Source: an uncultured Solirubrobacterales bacterium (GTDB lineage Bacteria > Actinomycetota > Thermoleophilia > Solirubrobacterales > Solirubrobacteraceae). Taken from it: a DNA stretch of 5,786 nt. The stretch is from contig CAIKSH010000149.1 in assembly GCA_903830015.1 (NCBI GenBank), positions 1-5,786 on the forward strand, in the 5' to 3' direction. Shown here piece by piece: positions 1 to 5,784 of this stretch. The notes below the pieces were generated by a model. It saw only the letters and a list, made by a program, of their open reading frames with translations, was not told the DNA's origin and did no database searches. The position numbers were made by a program, and so were the translations under genes. Position 1 is the first letter of the stretch; every line of letters starts with the position of its first letter.

Positions 1-2
1 TC

Positions 3-1355
3 GGGGCCGGCCTGCGGGTCGGCGAGGGCTACGTTCTCGCCCAGGGTGCCGCTGAAGACGGTCGCCCGCTGCGGGACCCAGGCCACCCGGCGCCGCCACT
101 CCCCGGGGTCCACGTCGAGCAGGTCGGTGCCGCCGCAGCTGACCTTGCCGGAGGCCGGCTCGAGCAGGCGCAGCAGCACCGCGGCGACGGTGCTCTTCCC
201 GGCACCGCTGGCACCGACGAGGGCCACGCGCTCGCCGGGCTCGATGCGCATGCTGAGTCCGTCGACCGCCGGGCCACCGCGTTCGGGGTAGGCGAAGACG
301 ACGTCCTCGAGAACGAGCGGTTCGCGCGCCGGGTCGGGCGCGGGAGCGGGTGCGGGGGGAACGCTGACCGTCGCCGGCGTGTCGAGGACTTCGAAGCAGC
401 GCTCGGCGGCGGCCAGCCCGTCGGCGCTGGCGTGGAACTGCTGGCCGACCATGCGGATCGGCATGTAGAGCTCAGGAGCGAGGATCAGGACGGCCAGGCC
501 GGTGGCGAAGCTCAGGTTGCCGTCGATCAGCTGGATGGCGATGGTCGCCGCCACCAGCGCGGTACCGAGCATCGCCGCCAGCTCAAGCACCAGCGAGGAG
601 AGAAAGGCGATCCGCAGGGTCGCCATCGTCTCCCGGCGGTAGGCGTCCCCGGCCTCCCCGAGCGTGGCGACCTGGGCCTCGGCCCGGTCATTGGCCCGCA
701 GGGCCTCCAGCCCGCGGACGACGTCGAGGAAGTGGGCACTGAGCAGGGAGAGCGTGCGCCAGCGCCGCTCGGTCGCGGCCCGGGCCCCGAGCCCGATCAG
801 GACCATGAAGGCGATGATCACCGGGATCGTCACCAGGAGGATCCCGCCGGCGACGTAGTCCCTCGGAAAGATCCACGCGAGGATCACGATCGGGACCAGC
901 ACGGCCAGCACGAGCTGGGGGAGGTAGCGCGCGAAGTACGCCTCCAGCGCGTCGACCCCATGGACCGTGGTGGCCACGAGCTCGCCGCTGCGCTGCTCGC
1001 GCAGGCCGGCGGGCCGGGCGCCGAGAAGGTGGGCGGTGATCCGCGCCCGCAGCTCGCTCATTACCCGCCCGGCGCCGATCCTCCCCGAGGCCTCGAAGCC
1101 GCCGGCGCAGAGGGCCCGCAGCACGATCACGCCGGCCAGGACCCAGAGGAGCGGGGCGACCTCCGCGAGCGTGTCGCCCCCGGGAAAGGCCCCGGCGATG
1201 ACGCGTCCCAGCAGCGAGGCCTGGGCGACCACGAGTACCGCGGTAATCACCCCGAGGACAATCGCCAGGGCGAAAGGAACCCGTGCGGCCCGCACCGACC
1301 CCAGCAGGCGGCGGTCGACCGAAGGCGCGGCGCTCCGGGACGGGGTCTGGCTCAC
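3..1355 (-). CDS. cydD: Thiol reductant ABC exporter subunit CydD (3' end cut by window edge)
   Basis: CydD pairs with CydC as an inner-membrane ABC exporter that moves cysteine/glutathione-type thiols out of the cytoplasm; this is needed to assemble cytochrome bd oxidase. The visible 451 residues hold an N-terminal transmembrane domain, with hydrophobic stretches at about 26-56, 66-83, 146-163, 169-190, 252-275 and 283-295. The family-typical run LYMPIRMVGQQFHASADG (296-313) is followed by a proline/alanine linker (333-343). The start of the ATPase domain then shows Walker A GASGAGKST (381-389, Lys387) and a Q-loop WVPQ (Gln429). The ABC signature, Walker B and the end of the protein lie beyond the left edge, so the frame is open at position 1. 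The GTG start at 1355 is supported by AGGA seven bases upstream. The gene is divergent from ssrA; cydC, or a cydC part fused to it, would be expected further left. Family assignment is strong; the transported substrate is inferred from the family. Confidence 0.93.
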   Translation of the reverse strand, partial: MSQTPSRSAAPSVDRRLLGSVRAARVPFALAIVLGVITAVLVVAQASLLGRVIAGAFPGGDTLAEVAPLLWVLAGVIVLRALCAGGFEASGRIGAGRVMSELRARITAHLLGARPAGLREQRSGELVATTVHGVDALEAYFARYLPQLVLAVLVPIVILAWIFPRDYVAGGILLVTIPVIIAFMVLIGLGARAATERRWRTLSLLSAHFLDVVRGLEALRANDRAEAQVATLGEAGDAYRRETMATLRIAFLSSLVLELAAMLGTALVAATIAIQLIDGNLSFATGLAVLILAPELYMPIRMVGQQFHASADGLAAAERCFEVLDTPATVSVPPAPAPAPDPAREPLVLEDVVFAYPERGGPAVDGLSMRIEPGERVALVGASGAGKSTVAAVLLRLLEPASGKVSCGGTDLLDVDPGEWRRRVAWVPQRATVFSGTLGENVALADPQAGP

Positions 1356-1376
1356 GTCAGGATCCTACGCGCGCCC

Positions 1377-1404
1377 ACGACTCCCCAAGCGCCCGGGTTA
1401 CACT
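1377..1404 (+). promoter_or_regulatory. Probable ssrA promoter (-10 TACACT)
   Basis: TACACT at 1399-1404 is a good match to the sigma-70-type -10 consensus. It would start transcription near 1411, giving a leader of about 17 bases to be trimmed from the tmRNA 5' end at 1428. The -35 region (ACGACT, 1377-1382, 16-base spacer) is only a weak match. The site lies in the gap between the divergent cydD and ssrA genes. No motif other than the hexamers supports it. Confidence 0.45.
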
Positions 1405-1427
1405 GGGAGGACATAGCAGTGCCCCCA

Positions 1428-1790
1428 GGGGACGACAGGCTTCGACGCGGTCGGTTCGTGGGGGTGGTTGCGAGCCGAGGTTCCCGGTGGCCTCGTAAAA
1501 CCCCGGGAAAACCATATGTGCGGACTCTCACGAGTACGCCCTCGCCGCCTAGCACACCGCTAGTGCTGTGAGGTCTGGCCCCCGTTTCGCCGTCGGGCGG
1601 GGAATCCGGATCATTTGACGGCTTACCTGGTGAGGATCGCCTCCGCCGATCCAGGGAAATTCTTAGAGAGGCTGGCTCCGCGCAACCCCGCCGGCGAGGC
1701 GAGCGCAGAGCGAGATCAGAACGCCGGCTACGCTCGTAGAGATCACCCCTTACGCGGTCGCGGACGCGGGTTCGATTCCCGCCGTCTCCA
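1428..1790 (+). ncRNA. ssrA: Transfer-messenger RNA (tmRNA, 10Sa RNA)
   Basis: tmRNA rescues stalled ribosomes: its tRNA-like end is charged with alanine, and its short reading frame then adds a degradation tag. The acceptor stem pairs GGGGACG (1428-1434) with CGTCTCC (1783-1789), including the G3-U wobble, with discriminator A1790. CCA is not encoded, so it must be added enzymatically. The T-arm is GCGGG/CCCGC (1766-1770, 1778-1782) around the loop TTCGATT. The long P2 helix pairs 1461-1469 with 1741-1749, and CGT (1457-1459) with ACG (1752-1754). Pseudoknot PK1 is visible: CGAGG (1476-1480) pairs with CCTCG (1491-1495), and its loop TTCCCGG (1481-1487) pairs with CCGGGAA (1503-1509), ending 10 bases before the resume codon. 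A helix pairing AGCAC (1551-1555) with GTGCT (1563-1567) follows the tag stop. The length of 363 nt is normal. It is a one-piece tmRNA, not the permuted two-piece form. Confidence 0.96.
1520..1552 (+). other. tmRNA tag-peptide reading frame (ADSHEYALAA)
   Basis: The frame opens at the resume codon GCG (1520-1522) and reads GCG GAC TCT CAC GAG TAC GCC CTC GCC GCC, then TAG at 1550-1552. With the alanine carried by the tmRNA itself, the tag appended to a stalled protein would be A-ADSHEYALAA. The ALAA end is the degron recognised by ClpXP-type proteases in other bacteria. The ADSH start resembles the mycobacterial tag as I remember it, which fits an actinobacterial source. The position is fixed by pseudoknot PK1 ending at 1509. 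Confidence 0.93.
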
Positions 1791-1802
1791 CTCCGGCCCC
1801 GG

Positions 1803-1819
1803 GCGCCCTCGTTGGGCGC
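1803..1819 (+). terminator. Possible hairpin terminator after ssrA
   Basis: A perfect 6-bp stem, GCGCCC (1803-1808) and GGGCGC (1814-1819), closes a 5-base loop 12 bases after the tmRNA 3' end. No T-tract follows, so this would be a hairpin-only terminator or simply a precursor-processing structure. The surrounding sequence is so GC-rich that short stems arise easily by chance. Confidence 0.35.
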
Positions 1820-1840
1820 GCCGGCGGCCCCGGCTTCGAA

Positions 1841-1846
1841 TAGGGT
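1841..1846 (+). promoter_or_regulatory. Weak candidate -10 element for the desaturase
   Basis: TAGGGT resembles the -10 elements of high-GC actinobacteria. It would start transcription near 1853, giving an untranslated region of about 58 bases before the GTG at 1911. No convincing -35 hexamer is present at 16-18 bases' spacing. This is the only AT-leaning spot in the 120-base gap between ssrA and the desaturase. Confidence 0.25.
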
Positions 1847-1910
1847 GCGGGATCATGCCCGCGCGTGTTCCGTACCTCTCCGCACGCCCCCCGGGCAGCT
1901 AGGCCGGCCG

Positions 1911-2825
1911 GTGTCCAGCAAGCCCGAGATCCAGCCGTGCGAGCACGAGACCCGCGACCGGATCATCACCGGATTCGTGGTCGGGCTCCCGTTCGTGCTG
2001 GCCATCGTCTTCGGGATCCGGGCGTGGGGGCAGTCGCTCAACTTCCTGAACCTGGGGCTGTTCGTGGTCGGGTACGTGCTGACCTGCCTGGGCGTGACGA
2101 TGGGCTTCCACCGGCTCTTCACCCACCGCTCGTTCAAGTGCGGGCGGACGATGAAGATCACCCTGGCCATCCTCGGCTCGATGGCCGTGGAGGGGCCGCT
2201 CATCTCATGGGTCTCCGACCACCGCCGCCATCACGCCCACTCCGACCAGCCCGGCGACCCGCATTCGCCCCACGTCGACCACGGCGAGGGGCTCGCGGGC
2301 ACGCTCACGGGTCTTTGGCACGCCCACATGGGATGGCTCTTCATGCACGACCAGCGGGGTGCCCACGACAGGTACGCCCCCGACCTGCTCGCCGACCCCG
2401 ACCTCGTATTCATCTCGCGCACCTTCCTGCTCTGGGCCGTGCTCGGGCTCCTGATCCCCTTCGGAATCGGTCTCGCCGTAGCCGGCAGCATCGGGGCGGG
2501 GCTCAGCTGCCTGCTGTGGGCGGGGGTGGTGCGGGTCGGCGCGCTCAACCAGTCGACCTTCGCGGTCAACTCGCTGGGCCACACCTTCGGCCGCCAGTCC
2601 TACAACACCCGCGACCACTCGACCAACTTCCTGCCGGTTGCCCTCCTGGCCCTCGGGGAGGGCTGGCACAACAACCATCACGCCTTTCCCACCTCGGCCC
2701 GTCACGGCCTGGACCGTGGCCAGGTTGACGTGACCGCCGGAGTCATCTCGGCATGCGCGAAGGTCGGCATCGTCTGGGACGTGGTGACGATCAGCGAGGA
2801 GCGCAAGGCGACCAAGCGCCTCTAG
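1911..2825 (+). CDS. Membrane acyl-CoA-type fatty acid desaturase (stearoyl-CoA 9-desaturase family)
   Basis: This is a diiron membrane desaturase that would insert a double bond, probably delta-9, into a saturated acyl-CoA or acyl-lipid using O2 and an external electron donor. The 304 residues carry all three histidine boxes: HRLFTH (67-72), HRRHH (104-108) and HNNHH (253-257). NSLGH (220-224) adds the Asn/His iron ligands known from animal SCD1. Hydrophobic segments lie at about 20-36, 45-63, 82-100, 170-191 and 194-210. No cytochrome b5 domain is fused, so a separate ferredoxin or reductase would supply electrons. The frame is open upstream to a TTG at 1812 and a GTG at 1845. GTG 1911 is preferred because the earlier codons overlap the putative ssrA terminator and encode an Arg/Pro-rich stretch unlike the family. 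The ribosome binding site is poor (AGG at 1901-1903). The gene ends 12 bases before the convergent membrane-protein gene. Exact substrate and regiospecificity are not visible. Confidence 0.9.
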   Translation: MSSKPEIQPCEHETRDRIITGFVVGLPFVLAIVFGIRAWGQSLNFLNLGLFVVGYVLTCLGVTMGFHRLFTHRSFKCGRTMKITLAILGSMAVEGPLISWVSDHRRHHAHSDQPGDPHSPHVDHGEGLAGTLTGLWHAHMGWLFMHDQRGAHDRYAPDLLADPDLVFISRTFLLWAVLGLLIPFGIGLAVAGSIGAGLSCLLWAGVVRVGALNQSTFAVNSLGHTFGRQSYNTRDHSTNFLPVALLALGEGWHNNHHAFPTSARHGLDRGQVDVTAGVISACAKVGIVWDVVTISEERKATKRL

Positions 2826-2837
2826 GGGCTTTCGGAC

Positions 2838-3413
2838 TCAGGAGATCAACCTCCACACGGGCAACGCGAGGACAAGCCCGGCTGCGAGGGCGGCTAACTG
2901 GATCCAGACCGTTGGCACCAGCTCTTTGCGGATCGTCTGCTTGAGCGGCTTGTCCTTGTAGGCCTGGTACACGCCGAGGACGGGGACCATTCCCATTCCG
3001 ATCATCATCAGGCCTATGAGAATGCTGAAGACCCAGATCCCGATCGGTGCCGAGAAGGCGCTGGCGATGAACATGATCCCGAACCCGATGAACGCGACCG
3101 GGAAGAACCACAGGGTGAGCGAGGGCCAAGCCTTGGGCTTAAAGCCCGCGTAGATGAAGATGAGGATCAGCTCCGCGGGGAGGCCGAGAGCAAGTATCGC
3201 TCCCGGCCCGGGAGGGCACCTCCGCTGGATCTCGAAAGGCCCACCCTCGGCGCAGGTTCCCCCGAGCGCCCACAGGCCGGTCGCCGACAGGAGGAAGAGT
3301 CCGGCAAGGAGCGTTATCAATGCCAGCGCAGCGAGTGCTACGGTCGCCCTGAAGGGCGTGACCCGTGGCTCGGTGGGAGGGCGGTCAAGGCTCTCGTTGG
3401 TCTCCTCGGTCAC
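2838..3413 (-). CDS. Small polytopic membrane protein of unknown function (about five membrane segments)
   Basis: I do not recognise a named family. The 191 residues begin with a polar, acidic N-terminus (1-20), followed by hydrophobic segments at about 24-47, 70-90, 100-120, 123-147 and 167-187. Between the first two segments lies a loop with two cysteines, GTCAEGGPF (52-60) and C66 followed by PPGP. This pattern resembles one I associate with uncharacterised actinobacterial membrane proteins, and the cysteines could form a disulfide if the loop faces outside. A basic loop (KDKPLKQTIRKE, 153-164) precedes the last segment. GTG 3413 is chosen because the hydrophobic core follows directly and the frame further upstream runs antisense to the P450. 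It has no Shine-Dalgarno, but a candidate promoter would start the mRNA within a few bases of it. The gene is divergent from the P450 across a shared palindrome and convergent with the desaturase. Function is not assigned. Confidence 0.75.
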   Translation of the reverse strand: MTEETNESLDRPPTEPRVTPFRATVALAALALITLLAGLFLLSATGLWALGGTCAEGGPFEIQRRCPPGPGAILALGLPAELILIFIYAGFKPKAWPSLTLWFFPVAFIGFGIMFIASAFSAPIGIWVFSILIGLMMIGMGMVPVLGVYQAYKDKPLKQTIRKELVPTVWIQLAALAAGLVLALPVWRLIS

Positions 3414-3421
3414 CGGGGAGA

Positions 3422-3450
3422 AACGTAGTCGTGCGGGCCTGACTGACCAA
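3422..3450 (-). promoter_or_regulatory. Candidate divergent promoter for the membrane-protein gene
   Basis: On the minus strand TTGGTC (3450-3445) and TACGTT (3427-3422) are separated by 17 bases. Each matches the consensus hexamers at only three of six positions. If used, transcription would start at about 3415, almost at the GTG codon at 3413, giving a leaderless mRNA. This would explain the absent ribosome binding site. The -35 element lies inside the 28-bp palindrome. Confidence 0.3.
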
Positions 3451-3464
3451 ACGGTCAGGTAGGC
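3437..3464. promoter_or_regulatory. 28-bp palindromic operator, TetR/AcrR type
   Basis: The palindrome has nested arms centred between 3450 and 3451. The inner arms CTGACC (3443-3448) and GGTCAG (3453-3458) surround AAAC. The outer arms GCCT (3437-3440) and AGGC (3461-3464) are also perfect, and only the two intervening base pairs break symmetry. Size, symmetry and TGACC...GGTCA core are typical of operators bound by TetR-family repressors, several of which control lipid-degradation genes. It covers the -35 and spacer of the P450 promoter and the -35 of the candidate divergent promoter, so one regulator could repress both. No regulator gene is in the window, so it must act from elsewhere. Confidence 0.7.
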
Positions 3465-3471
3465 GTAAGCT
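3443..3471 (+). promoter_or_regulatory. Promoter for the P450 gene, likely leaderless
   Basis: CTGACC (3443-3448) and TAAGCT (3466-3471) sit 17 bases apart and match the -35 and -10 consensus reasonably well. The first base of the P450 GTG (3478) is 7 bases after the -10, exactly where transcription should begin. There is no Shine-Dalgarno before that GTG. A leaderless message is therefore the simplest reading, a common arrangement in Actinobacteria. Confidence 0.6.
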
Positions 3472-3477
3472 TGACGC

Positions 3478-4722
3478 GTGCCCGCGAACCCGAAGATTGA
3501 GGGCGACGCCGACGTCGGCCGCGGCGGCTCGCACTGGGCCCAGGGCCCGCCCCACGAAGAGCTCGCCGAGACCCGACGCACCTGTCCGGTCCAGTGGACC
3601 GACCGGATGGAAGACTTCCCCGAGGAGGGCGGCTTCTGGTCGCTGATGAAGGCCGAGCACATCCGCGAGGCCTCGTTGAACTGGGAGGACTTCTCTTCCG
3701 AGCTGGGCGGCGTCGTCCTTGTGGACTCCGTCCTGCCCCCGGCGATCCAGTCCGGGATGTTCATCGCCATGGACCCGCCGCGCCACGACCGCATCAAGGC
3801 GATCTTCCAGAAGGGCTTCACTCCCAAGCGGATCGGCGAGCACGAGGAGGAGATCCGGGAGATCGTCGTCAACGTCCTGGACCGGCTTGGCGACCGGACC
3901 GAGTTCGACCTCGTCGAAGAGGTCGCCCAGCCGGTGGTCTCCCGCGTTATCTGCCGCTTCATGGGCATCCCGGAGGAGGACGACAAGCTCTGGGCCGACC
4001 TGATGAACGGAATCCTCGCCTCCAGCGACCCGGACATCAATCCCGAGGGCGTGGAGACGGTGATGGCCCGGGACGTGCCGGAGGTCTTCGCCCGCGTCCA
4101 GGCGATGATCGCCGAGCGCCGCGAGGACCCCACCGACGACCTCACCAGCCTGCTGATGAACGCCGAGGTCGAGGGCGAGAGGCTCGAGGAGCACGAGATC
4201 ATCATGGGCTTCTTCCTGCTGATGGCGGCAGGCAACGACTCGACCAAGGCGACCTACTGCTCGGCGATGCACGCGCTGATCGAGCATCCGGAGGAGCGGC
4301 AGAAGCTGGTCAACGACCCGTCGTTGATTCCCTCGGCGGTGGAGGAGTCGCTGCGGATGTTCCCCGCCTTCGCCCACTTCCGTCGCACCGCCACCCGCGA
4401 CGTGGAGATCGGGGGCCGGACGATCGAGAAGGGCGACCGCGTGGCCCTCTGGTACGTCTCCTCCAACCGCGACGAGGACGTCTACGAGGACCCGGACCGC
4501 TTCGACGTCGAGCGCAACCCCCAGCACCAGGCCTTCGGGGCCGGCGGGCGTCACTTCTGCCTGGGCGCGGCCCTGGCCCGCCTGGAGCTGCGCCTCCTGA
4601 TCGAGGAGACGCTCAGGCGCTACCCGGACCTGGAGATCGCCGGGCCGGTCAGCTGGGTGCAGTCCGGCTTCGTCAACCAGATCAAGACGCTGCCGGTCCG
4701 CGTGCCGGCATCAGGCGCCTGA
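3478..4722 (+). CDS. Cytochrome P450 monooxygenase (bacterial class I, CYP124/125/142-like)
   Basis: A soluble heme-thiolate monooxygenase that would hydroxylate a hydrophobic substrate using electrons from a separate ferredoxin and reductase. The full 414 residues have normal family length. Landmarks in order: C-helix MDPPRHDRIK (98-107); I-helix AAGNDST (250-256), where Asp254-Ser255 takes the place of the usual Asp-Thr proton-relay pair; ExxR (Glu290-Arg293); PDRFDVERNP (339-348); heme loop FGAGGRHFCLG (353-363) with Cys361 as iron ligand; and a C-terminal FVNQIKTLPV (398-407). The AGN(D/E) I-helix and C-terminal pattern recall actinobacterial CYP124/125/142 enzymes, which oxidise sterol side chains and branched lipids. 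Subfamily and substrate are inference. Lys107 stands where most relatives have an Arg contacting a heme propionate. GTG 3478 is chosen from the promoter position and a following N-terminus of usual length. No ferredoxin gene adjoins it. Confidence 0.95.
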   Translation: MPANPKIEGDADVGRGGSHWAQGPPHEELAETRRTCPVQWTDRMEDFPEEGGFWSLMKAEHIREASLNWEDFSSELGGVVLVDSVLPPAIQSGMFIAMDPPRHDRIKAIFQKGFTPKRIGEHEEEIREIVVNVLDRLGDRTEFDLVEEVAQPVVSRVICRFMGIPEEDDKLWADLMNGILASSDPDINPEGVETVMARDVPEVFARVQAMIAERREDPTDDLTSLLMNAEVEGERLEEHEIIMGFFLLMAAGNDSTKATYCSAMHALIEHPEERQKLVNDPSLIPSAVEESLRMFPAFAHFRRTATRDVEIGGRTIEKGDRVALWYVSSNRDEDVYEDPDRFDVERNPQHQAFGAGGRHFCLGAALARLELRLLIEETLRRYPDLEIAGPVSWVQSGFVNQIKTLPVRVPASGA

Positions 4723-4737
4723 GCGGCTCCTCGCCGC
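4723..4737. terminator. Hairpin between convergent stops, possible two-way terminator
   Basis: A perfect 5-bp stem, GCGGC (4723-4727) and GCCGC (4733-4737), with loop TCCTC begins immediately after the P450 stop and ends 6 bases before the stop of the convergent dehydrogenase. It nearly fills the 21-base gap. There is no T-tract on either strand, so termination efficiency is doubtful; its position is the main argument. Confidence 0.4.
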
Positions 4738-4743
4738 GCCGGG

Positions 4744-5784
4744 TCAGCCCATGGTCAGGACGGTGCGGATGCCGTCCTGCTCGTGCATGAGGTCGAAGGC
4801 CTCGTTTACCTGCTCGAGCGGGAGGTGGTGGGAGATGAACGCATCGAGCGGCAGTTCGCCCTCCATGTAGAGGCGGGCCAGTTCGGGCACGTCGTCGCGG
4901 CCGCGCGCCCCGCCGAACGAGGCGCCGGCGATCCGCCGGCCGGTGATGAGGAAGCGCGGAATCACGTTGAGCGTCTCGCCCCGGCCGGCCACGCCGGCGA
5001 TCACGCACTGGCCCCAGCCCATCCGCGCCGCCTCGACGGCCTGGCGCATCACCTCGACGTTGCCGGTCGCCTCGAAGGTGTAGTCGGCGCCGTAGCCGCC
5101 GGTCATCTCGAGGATCTCCTCGACCACGCCCTCGCCGCCTTCGAGCTCGTCGGTGGCCCCGATCTCCATCGCCTTGGCCCGGCGCCCCGGCGAGGGATCG
5201 ACGACGATTATCCGCTCGGCGCCCTGCAGCTTCGCCCCGGCCACCGCGCCCAGGCCGACCAGGCCGGCGCCAAAGACCACGGCGGTGCTGCCGGGCTCGA
5301 CCTTGGCGATGTAGCGGGCCGCCCCGATCCCGGTCGTAGCTCCGCAGGCCAGGGTGCAGAGCACGTCGAGCGGCGCCTCCCTGGGGACCTTGGCCAGGGC
5401 GATCTCCGGCATCACCGTGGCCTCGGCGAAGGTGCTCGTGCCCATGAAGTGGCGGATCCGCTCGTCGCCGCGGTGAAGGCGGGTGGTGTGGTCGGGCAGG
5501 TAACCCTCGCCCTGCTCCTCCCGGATCGCCACGCAGATGTTGGTCTTGCCCGAGGTGCAGTTGACGCACTCGCGGCACTGGGGAGAGAAGAGGGTGAGCA
5601 CGTGGTCGCCGGGCTCCAGCGAGGTGACGTCCTCGCCGACCGCCTCGACTATCCCGGCGCCCTCGTGGCCCAGGACGGTGGGCGGTGACGGGGGCGCATC
5701 CGGGCCGGTCTTCCTCGCGGGCATCATCAGCCAGATGGTGATCTCCGGCGTCCGTGGGGGCCGGCAGATCAGGTCCCTGGGCGA
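4744..5784 (-). CDS. Zinc-dependent alcohol dehydrogenase, class III (S-(hydroxymethyl)glutathione dehydrogenase-like), N-terminus off window
   Basis: A medium-chain NAD(H)-dependent dehydrogenase of the class III/formaldehyde dehydrogenase branch, oxidising an alcohol or thiol-formaldehyde adduct. Of the visible 346 residues, LGHEGAG (38-44) supplies the catalytic-zinc His40 and Glu41. The structural-zinc set is Cys70, Cys73, Cys76 and Cys84 (CX2CX2CX7C). Cys147 in TLACGATTG is the third catalytic-zinc ligand. GAGLVG (172-177) is the nucleotide loop and Asp196 favours NAD over NADP. The tail (FGGARGRDDVP, 290-300; LPLEQVNEAFDLMH, 321-334) is typical of class III. An ATG at 5727 is not taken as the start, because the frame is open to the edge and the family needs about 40 more residues before GHE. 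The stretch before GHE is odd: it is longer than usual, and SPRD stands where CHTD is expected. It is convergent with the P450; a shared pathway is possible but unproven. Confidence 0.9.
   Translation of the reverse strand, partial: SPRDLICRPPRTPEITIWLMMPARKTGPDAPPSPPTVLGHEGAGIVEAVGEDVTSLEPGDHVLTLFSPQCRECVNCTSGKTNICVAIREEQGEGYLPDHTTRLHRGDERIRHFMGTSTFAEATVMPEIALAKVPREAPLDVLCTLACGATTGIGAARYIAKVEPGSTAVVFGAGLVGLGAVAGAKLQGAERIIVVDPSPGRRAKAMEIGATDELEGGEGVVEEILEMTGGYGADYTFEATGNVEVMRQAVEAARMGWGQCVIAGVAGRGETLNVIPRFLITGRRIAGASFGGARGRDDVPELARLYMEGELPLDAFISHHLPLEQVNEAFDLMHEQDGIRTVLTMG

Noticed and set aside
432..1571. Long plus-strand open frame of 379 codons
   Set aside because: It runs antisense to cydD and then through the 5' half of the tmRNA. 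Its product is a low-complexity Arg/Asp/Gly/His-rich chain typical of a shadow frame in GC-rich DNA.
1795..1833. Direct repeat GGCCCCGG (1795-1802 and 1826-1833) as a mobile-element or attachment-site scar beside the tmRNA
   Set aside because: tmRNA 3' ends are common integration targets, but the repeat is only 8 bases of pure G+C, no integrase or T-arm copy is present, and chance explains it in this composition.
1615..1902. Plus-strand frame of 95 codons
   Set aside because: It covers the 3' half of the tmRNA, including the T-arm, so it is an RNA gene read as protein.
1812..1910. Upstream TTG (1812) or GTG (1845) as desaturase start
   Set aside because: The added residues are Pro/Arg-rich and unlike family N-termini, and the TTG falls inside the hairpin that follows the tmRNA.
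3414..4247. N-terminal extension of the membrane-protein frame to an ATG at 4247
   Set aside because: The extra 278 residues are Ser/Arg-rich antisense of the P450. The frame would cross the operator region; the membrane protein itself starts convincingly at 3413.
3385..4554. Minus-strand open frame of 389 codons
   Set aside because: It is antisense to the P450, whose family motifs are all on the plus strand. The product resembles no family and is rich in Val, Leu, Gly and Asp from codon shadowing.
4783..5688. Plus-strand open frame of 301 codons
   Set aside because: It is antisense to the alcohol dehydrogenase, has low-complexity composition, and shows no recognisable motif.
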